The notes beneath the pieces are model-generated. The model saw nothing but the letters and a program-made list of their open reading frames with translations. It was not told the origin of the DNA and ran no database searches. The position numbers and the translations under genes are program-made. 64,000 bases of DNA from Parastagonospora avenae f. sp. tritici 18332-5 (Eukaryota > Ascomycota > Dothideomycetes > Pleosporales > Phaeosphaeriaceae), in assembly GCA_022559985.1 (NCBI GenBank), contig JAFJTR010000036.1, forward strand, positions 1 to 64,000. Direction: 5' to 3'. Of this stretch, positions 55,557 to 64,000 are shown piece by piece. Position 1 is the stretch's first letter, and each line of letters starts with the position of its first letter.

Positions 55557-58500
55557 TTGGGAAGCACTATTACGATAGATTCAATCTGGAAACGAGTGTA
55601 GAGAAAAAATAATAGATACCGCGTTACAACATTGGAGTTCCAGCCTCACCCGTTCGCAACGCAAGCGCGTCACCAGGCTAAAGTACCGAATTGCCTGGTG
55701 TGAATGTCTACCATGATCGACCGCTTCCCGGCTGGCGCTTGGCAAATCGGAGATTTTGCTTTGATACATGTAATCATGCACAACACCTCACTCGAAGAAG
55801 CCGTAGAGGGTAGCATTGGCATGGATATCAACGCCGTGCTCGAAAATCATTGGGCCATATCAGCAAGCGCATGAGCTAGGAGTATCCAAATCTTCCAGTT
55901 GCAATGCTTTGCATCCTGCAAGATGTGCAAGCTGTGGCTCAAGACGTTCGGTCGTCGTCCGCATAGCCGGACGAGGAAGCCTGAAACACCGGGCTGCCAC
56001 TCGCCGGCTGACCTGCCTGAACCTACGTGACGCGTCGTATCATAACAGAAACATCGCCATTACTCAAATTTTAAGAAGAAATGATAAAGAAGAGGACGAT
56101 GTGAGCAAACAGACATTGCCGCATCGGACACTTGCGATGGGAGATAGTGAAAGTAACCTTGAAAGCGTTCGTGGTAAGAACAAAAGAAGTAACAGCATCA
56201 AACATCAGTTGAGATTTTAGAGCCATATAACCTACCGAATATTGATGTTTTGAGAGAAGAATGACAATGCTGTGTCGTGGAGGGTGCAAGGTTGTAAATG
56301 CGGTTTGAGGCTAGCACCCTGACTAAGCACAGTTAGCGTGGTTTTGGCTCGACTGCTCCTTGCTTCGTCAAGCACGATGTTTTCGCAATAACGCAACCTC
56401 ATCTCTCCTTCCTCTCTACGGGATGCCTCTTTCGACTCCCATCCGATTAGAAATGCGCAATTGACTATGGCGCGAAGGATGGTTGAGGAATTGACCCATA
56501 GACATTTCTTTTCGACCGAACATTGGAACTGGACCTACGTAGACTTTGCTCTAAGTCACTGTGGTCAAGAAAACATCCTATCTTCGTTGACTGGTCATGT
56601 TATGTGCGCGCGGTGATGTGCAGGGAGCGATCGAGTGTGGTTGCGTGGCATCAGGTAGCAAGCCGACTGCCCGGGTCTACCCTCATAGGTTCACAGGACT
56701 ATGCACACGACGCGGCAGCAGAGTATCGAATCTTACCTTTACAGCAATACTCGTGAGTATTGGCTCGAAACAATTTGCCAACTCGGAAGGAGGCTTTGTT
56801 GGTGGCTGCAAGCCTTTCGGTCAGTGTTGACTTACATACCCTTCGAGCAAAACTATTCTATCTGGGCGATGCCGACCTGAACTACCAGACCGCTTGGTAC
56901 AGAACCCTCCTCAGCATTCATAGGTCATTTGGGGCGACCAGGAACATGCAGCTTCCATCGTCGACACCTTTCTTTTATCACCGAAGCCGAATTCAGCGGA
57001 GTCGCTGACTGACATAGACTTCTTGGCTTGAGGAATGTAGCTCAAAGTATCCACACTTCCATGAGCGCGTGCTCTTACTCCCATGCGTATGGTACGGAGC
57101 GGCTCGTACCCTTGACGAGGATGTAAGAGGTCGCCAACCATCAATGCCACGTCTACATGCTCCACCACGAACCGAGCCGTGTCCGTTCCAGAAGTAGGCA
57201 AGGCTGTGCAACGCCAGCAGAATCCTGGAAACCACGCGGGCAGTCTGGGATGTCAGCTCGAATGATCCTATTGGCAGCCTGGACGGCGAGCACTGAATGT
57301 GGCGTCTGACAGACACCAGCTATGGGGCGACAAATCTGGCGTTCTGCGTTCCGGCCCGCGTCCGCACCAAATCCGGAAATATGTATCGAGAAAGGGACAT
57401 TGGGAGATAAAACCCCACATGAAACGAGAGACCAGCAATGTGATCCTCCATGTTGCAAATCACACAGCAGCCGTTCAGCCGATGATGTGGGGCACGATTT
57501 ACGCGAAGGATATAGGGATGTGACCGACACGATACCAACAAAAGCACACACGCGCTACATGATCATAAACGTACTTTAGTAGTCTGGTGGCTGTATCTTT
57601 ACGGGACGCAGTTTGGGAGACTTGGAAGCGCCATCTTACTACCATCACATAACACAGTCGACATACCGGAATTTTGAGTACTGAAATCTTCGCTCATACT
57701 CTAGCAAATACAGGTGCATGCCTCGATCCTCTCGATACAAACGCGGCATTGCCTGCCCAAGCCCTCGGTACCGTCTGCAGGGGTACTGAACGCGGCAGTT
57801 ATTCTAAACTCTCATTTCTGGTAGACAAGCTTTCGAGACATAATCGTACTACGCACCCGGTATACGATACGATTACGAAAGACCTGCCACCCCCAATCGC
57901 AAGCTAAACATAGCCTCGAAATCCGCCCCTAGTCTTAGGTCAATGTGGCGTTCACGCACGCCGGTCCAGGGATCTGACAAGCACGCAGTGGCGGCAGGGA
58001 GCTTATCTCTATGGCTACTCACTGTATGTGTGGAGGGGTACACGAACTGTCAGCGCAAGACAAGTTGTCAGGATTCTCACATGTTCGTCAGCCCACCGGC
58101 TCACCGACCAATCGCAACATCAGCTTACATCGGTGCTCGGACGGCACCGGCTCACCGATATAAAGTTCGTTTTTGTAGGAGATGGGTCGGGCTCAGGCAC
58201 AGCTCGCCCCGAAGGACGAAATGCGAATCGCACGGATCGGGCGAACATCAGCCAACTGCGCTGATTGGCGACGGTGGTGCTATCTTCTTGTATGACTGTT
58301 GCCTTGAGATGTGACTGTTTGCCACACGTGGAGGGCGGAGGTAGGCCCGAGACTTGGGGTCGGATGCAGGTGTCTCGCGTGGGAAAACGAGCTGCTAGGA
58401 TTAATCAACTGCAGTGAGCGGTCTTATGAAAGACAGGCACCCAGTGTAGTATTTCTCTCGAATGAAATGAGTCAAGAGATGCGTAGTACTAGTACGTGAT

Positions 58501-59657
58501 GATGGATTAGCAGGCTTCGTAGCTGTGATGAAGGCAAGGTCACGCAACACAGTGAGGGTCCGGGATCTATGCACATTTGGAAACGCCGTGAGAGAGAGAA
58601 GAGCGACGAGAGCAAGAAGCCTCAGACGAACGGCTTCGGCCGGTAGTCATGTATCGCGAAAGCGCATGAAGCCCGAGTGTCAAGGCGCATGTAAGCGTCG
58701 CGCAGTGGCGAACAAATGATCTACTTTGCATACCAAAGGTCATTGCACGAGCATAAACGTGGAAAGTACGAGGAAATTGAAAGCACCTTGGTAAGGATGT
58801 GTGTTGGTTTCTGCAACTACTGAACCTACAGCACCTGTACGTCGTGTATGTACACTCCTCGCTATTCCTTGCCAGAGCACACATTCGAACCCACGCACTC
58901 CACTCTGTTATCATGGACATGAGACGCTTGACTCGTACTGGATTTGTTCATCCTGCCTGGGATTGCTCGAGCCTTGCCTGCAGCAGAGGGCGTTCGAGTG
59001 CCAAGCAGAATGGCGGAGTTGGCTTGTGGAGCGACCGCTGATCGGCTGTGCAGAGACTGAGCTGGCAAGCCGCTGTCGAATGGCACGAGAGGTTGCGCAT
59101 CCTGTTCCAATGATACCTGCCGAACGTGCCGCAAGGTGTGCAAATTTTTGGCCGGTGCGGGCGACAATCGGGGACTGCGCCGGACGACTTCGAGCCCCGG
59201 TGTCTGTCGACGTGGACGCTTGGGTCAGGCTCGTGCTGAGAATGGTGTCAGCCTTGCTCGAAACCTCAGACCTGAGTCTGTCACCGAGTTGCGTACCTAA
59301 GATAAGCCTACAAGGTAGGCGAACAGGTCCATCGCAGACACTGGTGAGTGCTGGGCTCTGACCGGCGCAGTGCGTTTGGGAGTGCGCATGTCCCGATTGT
59401 TGCACAGTCGAGGCTCCACTGCTCATTTTGTAGTCCGTTGTGCGATCAACATGCTTATGTGCGGTCATGTTGTCGGGCTCGGTATTCTACACTGATCATC
59501 GGGACATGGGAAGCGTGCGACATTCCCGAGATGCGCACCACGGGCACACAATGGAACTTCGACACAAACGTTTCGACACACTATTCCTGTGTGGGAAATT
59601 GTTTTGGTAAACACGCAAGTGGTTTCTAGTCCATTATATTTGGCAAGGCGCAGGACC
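55557..59657. other. 4.1-kb stretch without a supported gene
   Basis: Many short frames occur on both strands (for example 55816-56220 + and 58911-59468 -) but none shows family resemblance, convincing intron phasing or good start context. No terminal repeats or transposase remains are seen. It could contain non-coding RNA, long regulatory DNA or fast-evolving genes. Confidence 0.4.
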
Positions 59658-60751
59658 TCACATGTATACATCTTCCCAGACGGGTGCAGTGACTGGAACA
59701 GATCGCATGTCGTGCATGAAAGGTGCTGAAGTCACCATGTGTGACATGTTGAGCTGATTTGTAGGTGGCTGGTAGGTGGCCCAGTCGTCGTGGAACACGC
59801 CGGAGTCGCTGAAGTCATCAACTGAACACTCACTCATAGAAAGTGAAGGTGTTCCACGCGAATGGGATACGAATCCGCTTGTCGTTGATTGAGGGGATCC
59901 AGAATAATAAGATTGCGCCCATGGCGTCTGGGGGATTGGTGCACTATGCATATGTTCGGACGCCGACCAAAGTTCTGCTGCTGACAGCAATCCGGTCATG
60001 TCACCTTCCAACCCTAGTCCGATTGATGCTTGCGAGTCATCCGACCATGGCTGCGAGAGCATCCATGCGTCAGAAATGTCGTCTATGGCCATAGGCTCGT
60101 GAAACACAAGCGATTCTGGTGTCTGTGGAGTGAGGCTGCCAGAGCTTGTCATACCGCTAGATGCCATGCCGAACGTGTATCCAGTCGCATCTTGGTCAAT
60201 ATTATTCGGATAGGAGTAGCAATCGTCGAGGACTCCGTTTGGGCAGGTCGTAATAGGCGTTAGCTTAGGGAGACCAGAACAAGCGGAGGCTTGCTGGCTC
60301 ATTTTAACGGCGGTGCGGAAGTCGATGTTAGACGCGGCACGCATCGTGCGAGTTCTTTTTAGCGACGGTGTACTTCTTGGAGAAGAGTGTCGGTTCAGTA
60401 AGGGGAGGTTACTGGTGGAGTGGTACCGCTTCGGTGCTACAAATGGTTTTTGAATGTTGGCCCGGTAGCTATTGTCGGATGTGCGCCGAGTAGATCTCGG
60501 ATCGCATTTGATGCCCTTCGCAATGCATCGCGAACATGAAGGTAACTATCATGATCAGCTCGGCCCCGGTGAAGAAGACAGCGCCAACTTACACCTTTGT
60601 CGCATTTTGTCTTTGCCTTGGCGCATGTAACACAGGAAATGGCTCTTCTTGAGGCTACTCTTTGGTAGGGATTGTATGTAGGTGTTTTGCTGTAGGAAGC
60701 GCTCTGCGGAGTAGCTGGGGGTGACAGTTCTGTTGTGGCAAGTGAATCCAT
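59658..60751 (-). CDS. Zn(II)2Cys6 transcription factor
   Basis: Exons 60751-60593 and 60545-59658 joined in phase 0 over a 47-nt intron give 348 residues. Residues 38-70 hold the binuclear zinc cluster CVTCAKAKTKCDKG followed by LPSCSRCIAKGIKC, with six Cys in standard spacing; the intron cuts the cluster, as is common. A basic linker follows (DPRSTRRTSDNSYR), then a Ser/Thr/Pro-rich, Met-rich region with acidic patches likely to activate transcription. No fungal-specific middle homology domain is present, so it is a short-type member. It lies between two gene-free stretches, hence a long upstream control region is possible. Target genes are unknown. Confidence 0.88.
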
Positions 60752-63405
60752 CTGGGCGAGGTGTGATGTGTCGAAAGCCCAAGACAGTCAACGATGTGAA
60801 GGTAGTATTCTGGGAAAGCAGTGGCAAAACAGTGATGATAAGTAGGTATACCACGGGAACCTATAAAAATAGACACTGCGAAGGCGTAGATAGAACGATG
60901 TAACAAATAGACAGTGATGGGACCTGGGAGTGTTATAGCCCTGTAGCTTGGTGTAAGTATGAACTTGGCGCGTCCCCGAGAACAGCCCACAACAGCAGCC
61001 ATGTGTAGTAGAAGGGCCGTACATATCCTGGACCGATGACTTTAGTCCCCAAATTACCTATTCGGGCGCCTGTGCTTTCATGCACGTAAGGCCGGACTAG
61101 CGCCTCGGGGGCGCTGAGGGAAGCTCGTGTCTACAAAACAGGCCCAAGCGCCCAGATGTACGCCATCCAGCTACTGTCTGGCCCCGGGTGCTGACGAGGG
61201 TGTTGCGCCATTGCGGGCGTCCAGTGGTGCATGTTTCAGCTATGTGGGCAGCTACCAGGGCTCTACAGTAGGCCCAAGACATGCTGACAGGGACGAAATC
61301 GAAGCTTGCCATGTTAGCAGATCGTTCTTGCATGATTCACGTATCTGCAAAGACGGTGCTTAGCTCAATGCCTACAGCACGATTCAAAACGCGCAGCGGG
61401 TCTTTGACTCGTTCATGGATTGGTGTTGCTGGTGGAGCAGCATTTTGCATGACCTGAGACCTCGCATGAAGAATTGTGGCCTAGCGAGAGCCTTTGTATG
61501 GCCGAAAGCGTGGGGGCCAAGGTCACAGCAGTGGATAGCATCGCAACCCTTCTACTGTGTTTGCTGTATAGGGTTGCAAGGCAATGCCGGGATGTGTGTG
61601 GAAACTGCGTGGCGTGCACAGTAAGATGCAGTCGTGACAAGAATGCGGGACGGGGACCGGGGTACGCTGTTGCACGGTGGGCGGCGGTACTCGGCAGGCA
61701 ATCTGGCTTCGATCATAAGGCAGAAAAATAGTCGCTGTATGCGGCTGAAACGTCGCTCACGTTCGCTGCTAGTACCAATTTACAATCGTCGGGAGATGCT
61801 GCCGTGAACGCACGCGTCATTTCGCCGTTGCCAAGCCCACGGACTATCTTCGGTCATCCAAAGCTTTCGGTCAAAGAAGATCTCTCATTATCTCGTTACC
61901 ATTCCTATCTTCAGATGACCGAGAAGCCAATCAGGGAGCCTGATGCGCATCAGGAATTCTTCTCTGGGCAGATTCTTCGCTTCACCGCCTTTCACTGTAG
62001 CCTTCGGTGCTGGCCTGATCACCTCGATAAGTTGCGACAGTCTAGTTCAGCCTCAGTCGTTTCACGGCGTCGGCAATGCACCGCAAACACGACTTTTAAC
62101 ATCTGAGATGTCAAATTCATGCGCTTCTTCGTGTTGGTCTTGGTTGTTCACAGCTCCGCAACTTTTGGCCTGAGGAAGGCAACCGTGCCGAGAACCGGGG
62201 ACTGTGTAGCATAAATAGCTCCCGCGACTCATGTCGTATTCGGTCCGTCCATGATACATTACTGCTTTGCCATTGGGGAGTTCTCCAGGAGCCTCGCCCA
62301 GAGATTGAAGTTCTTCATGGATCCGGGAAGCAAAGTTTTGATGGCCATATTATGGCCGTGTGTATGAGCTCGCCATTCCAATCGCGGCGCGGACTTGAGT
62401 TCACAACTTCAAGCCCTTCCACGAATGCGGCTCTGAAACATCTTACTGAGATAGACGAAGCGAAGTACAGCAGTTTCGTTGGATATCTCAGCGCGGTGCG
62501 ATGATATCAGGTTAAACCGCTCAGATTAAATGAGTGCGGGATTTCTTCCAGAACATTTCCTATAGCTGATGAGTGGGTGACGATCGATTGCATCCTGGAA
62601 TAGACCGATCAGCATTCGCTCCGTTTTTCTTGGCCCGTGAGAAGCACGTAGGTCGCGTCTATTCTTGTAGGAAGAAGAAGAAGTGGCAAAGCGCAAGGCA
62701 GCGCAACGTGTTCTATCGCCACATCGAGTGCTTTGCTGAGCTCGCAAGTTCTGGGGTAGAGCATGGCCCGGACTTGCTGCGGACAGTAGGCTCAACCAGT
62801 ATCTGCTGTCGCGTGCTCAGCGGCGTGGAAGTCACTGTTTCAAAAGACATGGTTACTAAAAGCCATCATATGTCGATCGCTCTGTATATGTGCTGAGCCG
62901 GTAGAGCTAGCTTGACTGATCTTTTGGTATATCGCACTCTCTTGTCGGTAAACATTTGCTACACGAGTGTCCTTCCACTCTGCATGCATAGGCTAGCGAG
63001 GCATCGGCAAGCTGAGTAGGGAAATGGGTTAAGGACAAGCCCAGCGGTGGCAGTGTGAATGAGTTCACTGTGGGGCTTTCGGTAACGCCTCTCGGGTTTG
63101 TAGATTGCACAGCGACATGACAGGTCTTTGCTCAAACTCAAAATCGATCGGCTGCCATAAGCTCGAAGGGCTCGTATATGCTGATGTGTGGCCGATCATG
63201 GCTAGGTGGAAAAGGTGAGATCGCTATGTCAGTTCTGGAGAACCTTAGGGAAGACGGGAACGAGTTGGGGCGTGGAAATCCAGATCACGCTAGTGCCGTT
63301 GAAACCTAGCGCAATCCCTATCTTGGCCTGCAGTGCATCGTGCCTTCTATCACCCAATATCGGCGTCATCGCATTCTAGTCCCTTTCTCATCATCATCGT
63401 GCACC
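60752..63405. other. 2.65-kb stretch without a supported gene
   Basis: Upstream of the zinc-cluster factor. Only short unrelated frames are present. It may be a long promoter for that gene plus the 5' flank of the thiamine pyrophosphokinase gene. Confidence 0.4.
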
Positions 63406-64000
63406 ATGGGAGCATCTGATGTAAATGAGATATCTCCAGCCACGTTTTTGGCCAGGGATCTTGACCCCAAGGCGAGCTCGGCAGCCCCTCCAGATCTGCT
63501 CATTTTGAATCAGCCAATCGCACACTTCGATGTCTTTGCGCGACTTTGGAGTCACACGGGGTATCGAGTGTGCGCTGATGGCGGTGCGAACCGCCTTTTT
63601 GATATGTTTATAGGCGATCTAGTCGTGCGAAGAGAACGCTATGTAAGAAGAGCAGTGAGAATGGCATTGGATATGCTGCTGACTTGCAGCAGTTACCGGA
63701 CATGATACATGGTGATCTTGATTCAGTACGCGACGACGTGCGTGCCTACTATGCTTCGCATGGCGTCGACGTGTCGCAGGATCACGATCAATACAGCACC
63801 GACTTTGGCAAGACAATGCAAAAAATCTCTTCGAGAAGTCCTTCAGCGTCTGGAAGAGACGTACTCGTTCTAGGAACTCTAGCAGGCAGAGTAGATCAAG
63901 GCCTAGGTCTACTGCACGAGATGATAAGGGAAGAGACTAAGCACCCGGACCTGAAAATTTGGCTTTTCTCGGAATCAAGCTTATCCTTCATTCTTAGGGG
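63406..64000 (+). CDS. thiamine pyrophosphokinase, 5' part (cut by window end)
   Basis: Exon 1 is 63406-63642 and exon 2 starts at 63690 and runs open to the window edge, about 182 residues visible. The enzyme transfers pyrophosphate from ATP to thiamine to make the cofactor TPP. Landmarks: PPDLLILNQPI, YRVCADGGANRLFDM and, across the intron, LPDMIHGDLDSVRDDV with the catalytic acidic residues, then DQYSTDFGKTMQ and LVLGTLAGRVDQGLGLLHEM, the usual TPK order. The intron (GTAAGA, branch GCTGAC, acceptor TGCAG) is in phase 0. An in-frame Met at 63340 is an alternative start. The C-terminal substrate domain lies beyond the window. Confidence 0.9.

Noticed and set aside
58911..59468. 185-codon minus-strand frame
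   Set aside because: Ser/Ala/Arg-biased composition, no family resemblance and overlap with a + strand frame of equal length.
1..64000. tRNA, rRNA or CRISPR arrays
   Set aside because: No tRNA T-loop consensus, rRNA core or regularly spaced repeats were found on reading.

Overview
This window is nuclear DNA of a filamentous ascomycete (Pezizomycotina; probably Dothideomycetes, but that rank is inference). The evidence is many short introns (about 45-125 nt) with GTRNGT donors, CTRAY branch sites and YAG acceptors, plus typical fungal families: CFEM/SAT4 membrane receptors, bZIP-DUF3425 and Zn2Cys6 regulators, a TOK potassium channel, a PL4 rhamnogalacturonan lyase, a GH5 glucanase and pogo-like transposon relics. 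Exon coordinates were worked out by hand from splice signals, reading-frame phase and family resemblance. No database search was run.

Layout. 0-15 kb is ordinary gene-dense DNA: F-box-like protein (-), ETF alpha subunit (+), TOK channel (+), MutY-type DNA glycosylase (+), ammonium transporter (+), small GPI-type secreted protein (+), NmrA-like oxidoreductase (+), MFS carrier (-), bZIP factor (-). 17-25 kb is transposon-scarred: a dead pogo-type transposase tail, a 451-bp TA-flanked MITE, a copper-type P1B ATPase and a second, inverted, partial MITE copy.

23-36 kb is the most unusual part. It holds an intact eight-exon gene resembling linalool dehydratase/isomerase (Ldi) and an intact FAD monooxygenase with a C-terminal multi-span membrane domain. 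Around them lie four broken genes: aldehyde dehydrogenase, family III CoA-transferase, a Baeyer-Villiger-type monooxygenase fragment and a zinc alcohol dehydrogenase. Ldi, alcohol dehydrogenase, aldehyde dehydrogenase and CoA activation are the steps by which bacteria convert myrcene or linalool to geranyl-CoA, so this may be the remains of a fungal terpenoid-processing cluster. That function is inference.

37-64 kb returns to ordinary content: SAP-like membrane protein, mitochondrial carrier, cyclase-family enzyme, a 44-residue zinc-ribbon protein, PL4 lyase, two SAT4/rhodopsin-fold membrane proteins (one with CFEM), a GABA-permease-like gene with a frame break, LURP-one-related protein, GH5 enzyme, Zn2Cys6 factor, and the 5' part of a thiamine pyrophosphokinase gene cut by the window edge. 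Two stretches (55.6-59.7 kb and 60.8-63.4 kb) show no supportable gene.

Other points of note: an apparent [D1,2] stwintron (intron within the donor of another intron) in the TOK gene, a roughly 170-bp dispersed repeat present three times in the same orientation, and a 19-nt micro-exon in the MutY gene.
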